From Iamia sp038233335 (GTDB lineage Bacteria; Actinomycetota; Acidimicrobiia; Acidimicrobiales; Iamiaceae): a DNA stretch of 13,965 bases. This document shows, in pieces, positions 1-6,492 of this stretch. The stretch spans positions 1-13,965 of the forward strand of contig JBBSME010000081.1 of the NCBI GenBank assembly GCA_038233335.1, in the 5' to 3' direction. Below the pieces are notes generated by a model. That model ran no database searches. It was not told where the DNA came from and was given only the letters and a program-made list of their open reading frames with translations. The position numbers were made by a program, and so were the translations under genes. Within the stretch, counting starts at the first letter, position 1. Each line of letters opens with the position of its first letter.

Positions 1-2
1 TG

Positions 3-416
3 CAGGACGAGCAGTTCCACATGGCCATCGCCGTCGACGAGTACGGCGGCACCGCGGGGCTCGTCACCCTGGAGGACCTGATCGAGGAGCTGGTGGGGGA
101 GATCGTCGACGAGTTCGACGTGGAGGACGCCCGGGTCGAGCCGTTGGCCGACGGGTCCTTCCGCGTCACCGCCCGGCTCACCGTCGATGACGCCCGCGAC
201 CTCCTCGACGTGGACCTCCCCGAGGGCGACGTCGACACCGTGGCCGGCGTGCTGATCCAGGCCCTGGGCCACGTGCCCGTGGAGGGCGAGGAGGCGACCG
301 TCGACGGCGTGGTGCTGCGGGCCGAGCGGGTGCAGGGCCGGCGCGTCTTGCGGGTGCGGATCACGCTTGCCCCCCCGCCCCCGCCGGACCCCGACGATGA
401 CGAGAACGAGGGGTGA
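3..416 (+). CDS. CNNM/CorC (HlyC-type) CBS-domain protein, C-terminal part
   Basis: Partial gene entering from the left edge; 137 residues plus stop are visible. The frame is open from base 3, reading QDEQFHMAIAVDEYGGTAGL, then VTLEDLIEELVGEI. This is the hallmark end of the second CBS domain in CNNM/CorC proteins. Residues about 45-120 form the small C-terminal CorC/HlyC domain, with the usual 'DTVAG' segment (DVDTVAGVLIQALGHVP). The protein ends in a proline run and an acidic tail (PDPDDDENEG). Family members are membrane proteins with an N-terminal DUF21 transmembrane domain, linked to magnesium/cobalt efflux or homeostasis; that domain would lie to the left of this window. The stop overlaps the era start by 4 bp (GTGA, 413-416), so the two genes are probably co-transcribed and translationally coupled. 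A corC-like gene just before era is a familiar actinobacterial arrangement. The exact substrate cannot be told from this fragment. Confidence 0.93.
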   Translation, partial: QDEQFHMAIAVDEYGGTAGLVTLEDLIEELVGEIVDEFDVEDARVEPLADGSFRVTARLTVDDARDLLDVDLPEGDVDTVAGVLIQALGHVPVEGEEATVDGVVLRAERVQGRRVLRVRITLAPPPPPDPDDDENEG

Positions 417-1276
417 GGTCCGGGTTCGTGACGTTGGTGGGTCGGCCCAACGTGGGCAAGTCCACCCTGCTCAACCAGATCCTGGGCACCAAGGTGGCCA
501 TCACCTCGGACAAGCCCCAGACCACGCGCTCCGAGGTGCGCGGCATCCTGCACCTCTCACCCGAGGACGGCGGCCACGCCGATGGCGGCACCCAGGTGGT
601 GTTCGTCGACACGCCCGGCATCCACAAGCCCCGGACGCCGCTGGGCGCGCACCTCAACGCCACGGCGGCCCAGGCGGCCCGCGACGTCGACGTCGTGTGC
701 CTGGTCATCGAGGCCAACGCCAAGATCGGCCCCGGCGACCGCTGGGTCGCGGCCCAGCTCCCGCCCGACGCCATCGTGGTGGTCAACAAGATCGACGCCG
801 CCAGCCAGGACGCCACCGTCGCCCAGCTGTCGGCGGCCTCGGAGATCCCCGCCTCGGAGTACGTGCCCGTGTCGGCCGCGACGGGGGAGGGGGTCGACAC
901 CTTGGTGCGGCTGCTGGTCGAGCGGATGCCCGACGGCCCGCCCTTCTACCCCGAGGAGACCGCGCGGGAGTCCCCCGACGAGATCTGGGTGGCGGAGCTG
1001 GTGCGCGAGCAGCTGCTGGCCGTCACCCGCGACGAGGTGCCCCACTCCATCGCCACCCGGGTCACCGAGTGGGACTGGCCCCGCATCCGGGTCGAGATCC
1101 TGGTGGAGCGCGACTCCCAGAAGGGGATCGTGATCGGGAAGAAGGGCGCGGTCCTCAAGGAGGTCGGCACCCGGGTCCGGGCCCAGCTGCCCGAGGGCGT
1201 GTTCGTGGAGCTGGCCGTCAAGGTCGACAAGGACTGGCAGCGCCGCCCCGAGTCCTTGCACCGCCTCGGCTTCTGA
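413..1276 (+). CDS. era: GTPase Era, ribosome biogenesis
   Basis: Era is a GTP-binding KH-domain protein that binds 16S rRNA and helps mature the 30S ribosomal subunit. All motifs are present in 287 residues: G1 GRPNVGKS (10-17), G2 around T37/T38 (KPQTTR), G3 DTPGIH (66-71), G4 NKID (125-128), G5 in VPVSAATGEG, and a C-terminal KH domain with its GKKG loop at 242-245, ending VDKDWQRRPESLHRLGF as is usual. Length is close to the family norm of about 300. The GTG start at 413 is preferred because it puts G1 ten residues in and overlaps the upstream stop as GTGA. The loop between G2 and G3 (SPEDGGHADGG) is a few residues longer than I expect for Era. Transcription probably continues from the upstream corC-like gene; an inverted repeat begins at the base after the stop. 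Confidence 0.98.
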   Translation: MRSGFVTLVGRPNVGKSTLLNQILGTKVAITSDKPQTTRSEVRGILHLSPEDGGHADGGTQVVFVDTPGIHKPRTPLGAHLNATAAQAARDVDVVCLVIEANAKIGPGDRWVAAQLPPDAIVVVNKIDAASQDATVAQLSAASEIPASEYVPVSAATGEGVDTLVRLLVERMPDGPPFYPEETARESPDEIWVAELVREQLLAVTRDEVPHSIATRVTEWDWPRIRVEILVERDSQKGIVIGKKGAVLKEVGTRVRAQLPEGVFVELAVKVDKDWQRRPESLHRLGF

Positions 1277-1300
1277 CCGTCCCGCCCAAACTTTGGACGG
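1277..1300. terminator. Inverted repeat directly after era, likely terminator
   Basis: CCGTCC (1277-1282) is complementary to GGACGG (1295-1300), giving a 6-bp stem around a 12-nt loop and starting immediately after the era stop. There is no T-tract, which is common for terminators of high-GC actinobacteria. The inner bases CCAAA/TTTGG (1286-1290, 1292-1296) offer an alternative fold. Confidence 0.5.
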
Positions 1301-1305
1301 ACATC

Positions 1306-1333
1306 GCCACATGTGGCCTGGTTCCGTACCAGG
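1306..1333. terminator. 12-bp palindrome plus adjacent 6-bp hairpin between convergent genes
   Basis: GCCACATGTGGC (1306-1317) is a perfect 12-bp palindrome. It abuts CCTGGT (1317-1322) and ACCAGG (1328-1333), a perfect 6-bp stem with a 5-nt loop. Both lie between the convergent era and toxin genes and could stop transcription from either side; the palindrome could instead be a protein-binding site. Confidence 0.4.
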
Positions 1334-1358
1334 TTGGGTGCTGATGCTCACGCGCCTG

Positions 1359-1393
1359 GGCGGCACACCGCCTTCGACCGATGGTGCTCGGTC
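1359..1393. terminator. Two hairpins at the end of the toxin gene
   Basis: GGCGG (1359-1363)/CCGCC (1368-1372) is a 5-bp stem with a 4-nt loop. GACCGA (1376-1381)/TCGGTC (1388-1393) is a 6-bp stem with a 6-nt loop. The second stem contains part of the toxin stop codon (complement of 1392-1394), so the minus-strand transcript would fold right at the end of translation. This is probably the terminator of the dinG/TA side. Confidence 0.45.
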
Positions 1394-1829
1394 AGATGAG
1401 CCTGACCTCCCAGGGAACCTGTTCGGCTTCGAGCACGCCGGGGAGGATGCCGGCCGCGGCGGGCTCGGACAGCCAGATCCTGGCGCCCAAGGTCACCGCA
1501 GCGGCGACCGCCTCCAGGTTGAGGAGGTTGAGGCGGGGATGCCGAGCCGCCACACCCGCCATGACGGGTACGGTCTGGCGGGGATCGGGCAAGCCGATGT
1601 CGTCGCGCAGGGTGAGCAGACTTCCGATGGCGCGCCCCTGGTCCTCAGGCCCGAGCGCCCCAAACGGTCCCGAGAGGTGGCCGCCGGCACCAGCCACCGC
1701 GGCCCGGCAGGCTCGGAAGTACCAGCTGGCGGTGGTGTGGAACGCCGCGCCGGCGGGGCTGAGGCCGACGAGCAGCTCCTCGATCAGCAGGCGGTCATCG
1801 AGGACCACCGTCGAACCCGGCGCGCCCAC
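1392..1829 (-). CDS. Putative PIN-like (VapC-type) toxin of a TA pair
   Basis: A 145-residue protein. The GTG start (complement of 1827-1829) shares one base with the antitoxin stop (TAGTG), so translation probably depends on re-initiation; no Shine-Dalgarno sequence is visible. The reading frame is open further upstream, but that part only shadows the antitoxin. The N-terminus STVVLDDRLLIEELL resembles the first strand of PIN domains with its metal-binding Asp (D11). Towards the end, LNLLNLEAVAAAVTLGARIW followed by LSEPAAAG resembles the later PIN helix-strand unit, with E106 and E122 where other family members usually carry Asp. A central TTASWYFRAC segment (32-41) takes the place of the usual second acidic residue. 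PIN toxins are Mg-dependent RNases. The assignment rests on this partial pattern plus position after an AbrB-type gene, so the nuclease role is inference. Confidence 0.6.
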   Translation of the reverse strand: MGAPGSTVVLDDRLLIEELLVGLSPAGAAFHTTASWYFRACRAAVAGAGGHLSGPFGALGPEDQGRAIGSLLTLRDDIGLPDPRQTVPVMAGVAARHPRLNLLNLEAVAAAVTLGARIWLSEPAAAGILPGVLEAEQVPWEVRLI

Positions 1830-2071
1830 TACTGATCGCGGAGGTCCGGGTCCTCGATGCCGGCGACGGCATCCTCGTAGCGATCGCGCAGGACACGCCG
1901 GAGCTCTCGACGCGCGACGTCCACGCCGCCGGGCACGAGCAGCGCCGCGTCGCCGAGGTCGACGATGCCCACCTGGCCACCGTCGTCGATGCCCCATCGG
2001 TGCCGGAGCTCCGCCGGCAGGTTCGTCTGTCCTCGGTGCGACACCTTGGCGTCAGTGATCGTGGGCGTCAT
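1829..2071 (-). CDS. AbrB/MazE/SpoVT-type antitoxin
   Basis: An 80-residue protein with a swapped-hairpin AbrB DNA-binding domain at about 5-48: TDAKVSHRGQTNLPAELRHR, then WGIDDGGQVGIVDLGDAALLVP. The charged tail (about 50-80, RRELRRVLRDRYEDAVAGIE) is the part that in such antitoxins usually binds the toxin. In TA modules this type of protein represses its own promoter. I chose the ATG at 2071 because the box TACAAT (complement of 2079-2084) lies 7 nt upstream, which would give a leaderless mRNA; an in-frame ATG at 2080, a GTG at 2089 and a TTG at 2101 are alternatives that add 3, 6 or 10 residues. Its stop overlaps the start of the next gene by one base. The pair follows dinG on the same strand but has its own apparent promoter. 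Confidence 0.8.
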   Translation of the reverse strand: MTPTITDAKVSHRGQTNLPAELRHRWGIDDGGQVGIVDLGDAALLVPGGVDVARRELRRVLRDRYEDAVAGIEDPDLRDQ

Positions 2072-2078
2072 GGGATGC

Positions 2079-2084
2079 ATTGTA
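2079..2084 (-). promoter_or_regulatory. -10 box of the TA module
   Basis: On the minus strand TACAAT is followed by 7 nt and then the ATG at 2071, so transcription would start at or next to the start codon. No convincing -35 hexamer is visible. The surrounding bases are more AT-rich than the rest of the window. Confidence 0.5.
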
Positions 2085-2126
2085 CTCACATCAGTCGACA
2101 AAGCGGGGTCGAGGAGCAGGCGTGGA

Positions 2127-4013
2127 TCAGTGGGCTGTGACCTCGCGGAGGAAGGCTTCGGCGTCGGCGCGGTCCTTGGTGCGGCGCATCGGGGGGAGGG
2201 CGTTGACCAGGTCCCAGCGGTAGGACTTCTTGGCCAGGCGGGGGTCGAGCACGGCCACCACGCCCCGGTCGGTGGCGGTCCGGATCAGCCGGCCGGCCCC
2301 CTGGGCCAGCAGGGTCGCGGCCCGGTCCAGGTCGACCAGGCGGAAGGCCTCGGCGCGGGCCGCCTCCCGCCGGGCCTGGATGAGGGGCTCGTCGGGCCGG
2401 GGGAAGGGGATGCGGTCGATGGTGACCAGCGACAGCGTGCGCCCGGGCACGTCGACCCCCTGCCAGAACCCGAGGGTGGCGAACAGGCAGGTGGGCTCGT
2501 CGTCGGTGAAGGCCTGGATCAGGGCCGGCTTGGGCAGGTCGCGCTGGGTCAACACCGGGACTTGGAGGCGGGGCCGGAGCACCTCCACCGCCGCATCCAT
2601 GGCCCGGTAGGAGGTGAACAGGGCCAGGGTCCGGCCCCCGGCGGCCTCGATCAGCGATCGCAGGTCGGCGTGGGCCGCGCCCTCCCACGCCGGCTCCCGC
2701 GGGTCGGGGAGGTGGGCCGCGCAGTACAGGAGGGCGTTGTGCTCGTGGTCGAACGGGCTGCCCACATCGATCTGGTCGACCCGCTCCGGGGGGAGGCCGA
2801 GGCGGGTGACGGCGGCGGGGGGGACGGTGGCGCTGGTGAGCACGGCGGTGGTCTCCGACCACAGCCGCTCGGCCAGGGTCGGCCCGACGTCGACCGGTGC
2901 GACCCGCAGCGAGGGGGAGGCCTCCGGACCCTCGACCCAGGCCACGTGGTCCGGCGGTGTGGCCAGCACCGAGTCGATCTCGTCGATCAGGAACCCGGTG
3001 GTCTTGGCGGCCCGGATGGCCCGGGCCGAGGTCTCGTTCTCCTTGTCGGTGGGGACGGCGCGCAGCCCGGAGCTGAGGAGCTCGAGGGCCAGCCGGGCGG
3101 TCACCAGGCTGTCGCCGATCTCGGGGGGCAGTGCGCCCCGCAGGCGTCGACCGACGTGCTCGGCCAGGGCCTCGCCCAGGCCGACGCCGGCCGACTCCAC
3201 CGCATCGTGGGTGGGCGGATCCTCCAGCACCGAGCGGCCGGTGCGGGCCAGGGCCGCGAAGCGCCCGGCGGTGAGATGGACACCGAAGGTCGAGGAGATC
3301 ACGTCCTCCAGCTGGTGGGCCTCATCGATGATCACCAGGTCGTGTTCCGGCAGCACCGCGCCCCCGGTCTCGAGGTGGAGGCCGTACAGGTGCAGGTTCA
3401 CCACGATCACGTCGGCTTCGCCCGCGGCCCGGCGGGCCATCTCGGTGAAGCAGGTGTCGCCCTTCGGGCAGCGCTGGGCGCCGGGGCACTCGCGAGCCCC
3501 CACGCTGACCGCTGACCAGGTCGCGGGGGCGGGCTCGAAGTCCAGCTCGGCCCGATCGCCCGACGGTGTCGTGGCCGCCCAGGTGCGGACGGCCTTGAGC
3601 TCGGCTTCGGGGGCCCGGTCGGCCAGGCCGTCGAGGGCCAGCTGCTGGCCGGCGGCGTCGATCTCGCCCAAGCGCTGGCGGCACACGTAGTTGGAGCGCC
3701 CCTTCAGCACCGCGTAGGTGAGGTCGCGGCCCAGGTGCTCGGCCACGAACGGGAGGTCCTTGCCGACCAGCTGATCCTGGAGGGCCTTCGTCGCGGTGGC
3801 CACCACCACCGGGCGGCCCGACAGGGCGGCGGGCACCAGGTAGGCGAGGGACTTCCCGGTCCCGGTCCCGGCCTGGACGAGGAGGTGGCGGCCCGAGCCG
3901 ATCGCGGCCTCGATGGCGCGGGCCATGGCCTGCTGGCCGGGCCGCTCCTCACCGCCCCCCGGCAGGGCGGCGGTGATCCGGGACAGGGCCCGTCCGACCG
4001 TCGGCTCGCTCAC
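2127..4013 (-). CDS. dinG: DinG/XPD-like Fe-S ATP-dependent DNA helicase
   Basis: A 628-residue superfamily 2 helicase of the DinG/XPD type, a 5'-3' DNA helicase expected to resolve forked, D-loop or RNA-DNA structures during repair. Visible motifs: Q-like region RPGQQAMARAI (24-34), Walker A AGTGTGKS (48-55), motif Ia ATKALQDQL (about 74-82), Walker B DEAH (230-233), motif V-like region LATLGFWQGVDVPG, and motif VI QGAGRLIR (571-578). Four cysteines, C111, C176, C182 and C188, fall between motifs Ia and II exactly where the 4Fe-4S cluster ligands of this family sit, so the cluster is probably intact. There is no N-terminal exonuclease domain. The GTG start at 4013 overlaps the yihY stop by 4 bp (GTGA on the minus strand), indicating one transcript and coupled translation. 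Symbol by family; the actual role in this organism is inferred. Confidence 0.93.
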   Translation of the reverse strand: MSEPTVGRALSRITAALPGGGEERPGQQAMARAIEAAIGSGRHLLVQAGTGTGKSLAYLVPAALSGRPVVVATATKALQDQLVGKDLPFVAEHLGRDLTYAVLKGRSNYVCRQRLGEIDAAGQQLALDGLADRAPEAELKAVRTWAATTPSGDRAELDFEPAPATWSAVSVGARECPGAQRCPKGDTCFTEMARRAAGEADVIVVNLHLYGLHLETGGAVLPEHDLVIIDEAHQLEDVISSTFGVHLTAGRFAALARTGRSVLEDPPTHDAVESAGVGLGEALAEHVGRRLRGALPPEIGDSLVTARLALELLSSGLRAVPTDKENETSARAIRAAKTTGFLIDEIDSVLATPPDHVAWVEGPEASPSLRVAPVDVGPTLAERLWSETTAVLTSATVPPAAVTRLGLPPERVDQIDVGSPFDHEHNALLYCAAHLPDPREPAWEGAAHADLRSLIEAAGGRTLALFTSYRAMDAAVEVLRPRLQVPVLTQRDLPKPALIQAFTDDEPTCLFATLGFWQGVDVPGRTLSLVTIDRIPFPRPDEPLIQARREAARAEAFRLVDLDRAATLLAQGAGRLIRTATDRGVVAVLDPRLAKKSYRWDLVNALPPMRRTKDRADAEAFLREVTAH

Positions 4014-4933
4014 CCGTCGTCATCGTCGTGGTCGGTCTCGACCGTGGCGCCGCCCCGATCGGCCTCCACGGGGACCTCGCCGCCGATCCGGGGTGCCCTG
4101 ATCTCGAGGGTGACGGTGCCGTGGGAGCGCTCGTAGCGGACCGCGTTGAAGGTCGAGGCGTACACGATCAGCCGGGCGAAGACGGCCAGCCAAGCCAGCA
4201 TGGCGAAGACCACTCCCAGCGAGCCGTAGAGCGCGGAGGACGAGGCGACCATCCGCGGCACGAGCACCGTGCCGCCCAGCTTCAGCACCTCGAACCCGAT
4301 GGCGCCGACGATCGCTCCGGGCACGAGAGCCCGCCAACCCGCCCGGCGGTCGCCGAGGATCCAGAACGTCCAGAGGAAGAAGGCCAGATCGAGGGCCAGC
4401 CCCAGGAGGATCAAGCCGGTCGAGGTGATGGCCCGGGGCACGACCTCAGGGGTGCGGTTGAGGAGGGCGCCGGCGCCGATGGCCCCGACGAAGGTGACCC
4501 CACCGCCGAGCACCCACAGCAGCCCGTTGGCCCGGGCCTTCATGCCCTTCACCTTCCGCTGCCAGGGGGTGCGCACGGCGTGGGAGATGGCGGCGGTGAC
4601 GCCGAGCCCGCTCCAGAGCAGCCCGGCCAGACCGATCACCGACGCGGTGCGGCGGCTGTCCTCGGCGTTGGCGATGGTGTCGCGCATGGTCCGGGCTGCT
4701 TCACCGGTGAGGCCGAGGCGGTCGTTGATGTCCTGGGTGACCGTGGGGTCGCCCGACGAGAGAAACCCGACCACCGCGGTCACGACCAGGAGGAGCGGGA
4801 ACAGGGACACGAAGAACATGAGGGTGACCGAGGAGGCCACCCGGCCGCCGTTGGTCTCACCCACCTTCTCCTGGACGTCGAGGAGGGCGTCCAGCCAGGG
4901 CCACCGTTGGCCCAGGGCCCGCAACCGTTCCAT
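4010..4933 (-). CDS. YihY/BrkB family inner-membrane protein
   Basis: A 307-residue integral membrane protein. Six hydrophobic segments are visible at about 36-58, 97-121, 135-157, 167-191, 197-219 and 236-259, matching the YihY/BrkB family, whose first segment carries the typical 'SLFPLLL' motif (43-49). The loop between segments 2 and 3 contains the conserved-looking RTPWQRK. The C-terminus is hydrophilic and very acidic (DHDDDDG). The molecular function of the family is not settled: the old ribonuclease BN label was wrong, and the BrkB name comes from serum resistance in Bordetella. The ATG at 4933 is chosen since the frame upstream only mirrors recO and because TAGCGT lies 7 nt before it; a GTG at 4942 is possible. 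dinG follows with a 4-bp overlap, so the two form an operon. Confidence 0.9.
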   Translation of the reverse strand: MERLRALGQRWPWLDALLDVQEKVGETNGGRVASSVTLMFFVSLFPLLLVVTAVVGFLSSGDPTVTQDINDRLGLTGEAARTMRDTIANAEDSRRTASVIGLAGLLWSGLGVTAAISHAVRTPWQRKVKGMKARANGLLWVLGGGVTFVGAIGAGALLNRTPEVVPRAITSTGLILLGLALDLAFFLWTFWILGDRRAGWRALVPGAIVGAIGFEVLKLGGTVLVPRMVASSSALYGSLGVVFAMLAWLAVFARLIVYASTFNAVRYERSHGTVTLEIRAPRIGGEVPVEADRGGATVETDHDDDDG

Positions 4934-4940
4934 GGCTCGC

Positions 4941-4946
4941 ACGCTA
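4941..4946 (-). promoter_or_regulatory. -10 box for yihY-dinG, leaderless geometry
   Basis: TAGCGT on the minus strand fits the actinobacterial TANNNT consensus and is followed by 7 nt and the ATG at 4933. No Shine-Dalgarno sequence precedes the ATG. No clear -35 box is visible. Confidence 0.45.
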
Positions 4947-4993
4947 TCCAGCCCCGAGGAGCGCTCCCGCCGCTCCGGCCCGCCGGTGTCGGG

Positions 4994-5010
4994 CCCAGGA
5001 GGAACCTGGG
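4994..5010. other. Perfect 6-bp inverted repeat in the yihY/recO divergent promoter region
   Basis: CCCAGG (4994-4999) and CCTGGG (5005-5010) flank a 5-nt spacer. The element lies in the 151-bp gap between divergent genes, upstream of both predicted promoter boxes (4941-4946 minus, 5046-5051 plus), so it could be an operator. GC-rich chance pairing is also possible. Confidence 0.3.
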
Positions 5011-5045
5011 GTCTGCGATCCGCGGCCGACCCCCCGACCCGTGGA

Positions 5046-5051
5046 TACGGT
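5046..5051 (+). promoter_or_regulatory. Candidate -10 box of recO
   Basis: TACGGT matches TANNNT; a start site about 7 nt downstream would leave a short leader of roughly 25 nt that contains GAGG before the GTG at 5085. No -35 element is recognisable. Confidence 0.3.
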
Positions 5052-5084
5052 GAGCGGCGGTGCCGCAACGAGGTCGAGGTCGAC

Positions 5085-5816
5085 GTGGGTGAGCCGATCG
5101 GGCTGTATCGCGAGCAGGCCGTCGTGCTGCGCACGTACAAGCTGGCCGAGGCCGACCGGATCGTCGTCTTGATGACCGAGCACCACGGTGCGGTGCGGGC
5201 CGTGGCCAAGGGGGCGCGGCGGACCAAGAGCCGGTTCGGGGCTCGGATGGAGCCGCCCACGCACGTCGCGGTCCAGCTCTACCGGGGCCGGGGCGAGCTC
5301 GACACCGTGGCCCAGGTCGACACCATCGATGCCTTCCGGCCCGTGCGCGACGACCTCGTCAGCCTGGGCCGGGCCCTGACGATGGTGGAGGCCGTGGACC
5401 AGGTGTCGCGGGAGCGGCCCGCCGACCCGGCCCTGTACCGCCTCCTCGTCGGCGCCCTGCGCACCCTCGAGGTCTCGTCGTCGCCGCTGGTGGTGGCGGG
5501 GTTCCTCTGGAAGCTCCTCGCCCTGGAGGGCGTGGCGCCGGTCCTTGACCAGTGCGCGGTGTGCGGTGCCACCGAGCGCCTGGTGGCCTTCGACCTGGCC
5601 GAGGGCGGTGTCGTCTGTCGCGACGATCGCGGTGGGCAACCCCTGTCGACCGGCGCTTTGGACCTGCTGCGCGACGTCCTCGGGGGGCGTCTGGCCTCGG
5701 CGCTGGCCGCGGCCGAGACGCCTGCGACCGGCGAGGTCGACCGGCTCGCGGTCCGGGCCACCGAGCACCACCTGGAGCGTCGCCTCCGCTCGGTGGGCGT
5801 GCTCGACGGGAGCTGA
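5085..5816 (+). CDS. recO: DNA repair protein RecO
   Basis: A 243-residue RecO, which in the RecFOR pathway binds SSB and RecR and loads RecA onto gapped DNA. The N-terminal OB-fold is recognisable (LYREQAVVLRTYKLAEADRI, then VAKGARRTKSRFGA), followed by the helical region with VDQVSRERPADPALYRLL and LWKLLALEGVAP. The zinc-finger position holds C157-x2-C160 and C178, but the fourth ligand position (CRDD) is D181 instead of Cys. The GTG at 5085 is chosen because GAGG lies 8 nt upstream and it gives the normal RecO N-terminus; upstream in-frame sequence has no ATG, GTG or TTG nearby and lies in the divergent gap. In many actinobacteria recO sits right after era; here an oppositely oriented block separates them. 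A small GGGG/CCCC inverted repeat follows the stop. Confidence 0.94.
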   Translation: MGEPIGLYREQAVVLRTYKLAEADRIVVLMTEHHGAVRAVAKGARRTKSRFGARMEPPTHVAVQLYRGRGELDTVAQVDTIDAFRPVRDDLVSLGRALTMVEAVDQVSRERPADPALYRLLVGALRTLEVSSSPLVVAGFLWKLLALEGVAPVLDQCAVCGATERLVAFDLAEGGVVCRDDRGGQPLSTGALDLLRDVLGGRLASALAAAETPATGEVDRLAVRATEHHLERRLRSVGVLDGS

Positions 5817-5820
5817 GCAG

Positions 5821-5834
5821 GGGGTGATCTCCCC
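5821..5834 (+). terminator. Short inverted repeat after recO
   Basis: GGGG (5821-5824) pairs with CCCC (5831-5834) around TGATCT, 4 nt after the recO stop, with TT shortly downstream. The stem is short, so termination here would be weak. Confidence 0.3.
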
Positions 5835-5909
5835 GTTCAGGCACCGATCGGCACACCAGGGTCGTCCCATCGGCAAGACTGTCACCATCCGCCCCCAGGA
5901 GACACGACC

Positions 5910-6362
5910 ATGAGCAACGTCCCCCCTCCGCCCCCGCCCTCTGGGGGTCCCCCTCCGTCCGGTGACGGGACCCCGCCGCCCCCTCCGTCCGGGGGCGCGC
6001 CACCGCCTCCCTCGGGGGCTCCGGTCGGCTCGCCGCCCCCTCCGCCGCCCCCCGGGTACAACGCGCCTGGCCCCCAGCCCGGCTACGCGCCGCCCGGCCC
6101 CGGTGGTGCCCCCATGGCCCAGCCCGGCGTGCCCCCGGGCTACCCGCAGAAGGAGAAGCTGGTCGCCGGGCTCCTGGGGATCCTCATCGGGAGCTTCGGC
6201 GTCCACAACTTCTACCTGGGCAACACGTCCAAGGGCATCATCCAGATCGTCGTCACCATCGTCACCTGCGGGATCGGGGGCATCTGGGGCCTCATCGAGG
6301 GCATCATGATCCTCACCGGCAGCATCAACACCGACGCCAACGGTGTGCCCCTCAAGGGCTGA
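5910..6362 (+). CDS. TM2-domain protein with proline-rich N-terminus (copy 1)
   Basis: A 150-residue protein. Residues 1-80 are a low-complexity Pro/Gly/Ser region with several runs of five to seven prolines. Residues 81-150 form a TM2 domain: two transmembrane helices (LVAGLLGILIGSFGVHNFYL and IIQIVVTIVTCGIGGIWGLI) joined by the G(N/K)xxKG turn, followed by the EGIMIL segment. TM2 proteins are small membrane proteins of unclear bacterial function; the proline-rich part would be cytoplasmic or exported depending on topology and may bind partners. AGGAGA (5898-5903) precedes the ATG by 6 nt. It is followed 130 bp later by a paralogue of the same design. The polyproline runs should make translation depend on elongation factor P. 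Confidence 0.9.
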   Translation: MSNVPPPPPPSGGPPPSGDGTPPPPPSGGAPPPPSGAPVGSPPPPPPPGYNAPGPQPGYAPPGPGGAPMAQPGVPPGYPQKEKLVAGLLGILIGSFGVHNFYLGNTSKGIIQIVVTIVTCGIGGIWGLIEGIMILTGSINTDANGVPLKG

Positions 6363-6447
6363 TGACCACACTCGGGCGGCTCACCAGCACGGCGTCGCTC
6401 TCCGATCCTTCCCCCGCGTCAGGTCCTGTCGCAGGGGCGGGCGCCGA

Positions 6448-6460
6448 GGCCCTACGGGCC
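6448..6460 (+). other. Hairpin between the two TM2 genes
   Basis: GGCCC (6448-6452), TAC, GGGCC (6456-6460) form a perfect 5-bp stem with a 3-nt loop, 33 nt before the second ATG and in a 130-bp spacer. It may be a partial terminator or a processing site. The rest of the spacer shows no gene. Confidence 0.3.
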
Positions 6461-6492
6461 CCGGACCACCACCTCAAGCTGGAGGACAGCAC

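Noticed and set aside
1830..1997. Upstream extension of the toxin reading frame (about 56 more codons)
   Set aside because: It lies inside the antitoxin gene in another frame and is Arg/Gly-rich; the PIN-like sequence begins only after the GTG at 1829.
2081..2100. TGT-N14-ACA partial palindrome upstream of the antitoxin as an operator
   Set aside because: Only the outer three bases on each side match, too little to call a binding site.
1965..3515. Open frame of 516 codons on the plus strand over dinG
   Set aside because: It is antisense to the well-supported helicase, is Gly/Gln/Arg-rich without a recognisable domain, and is explained by the scarcity of stops in GC-rich DNA.
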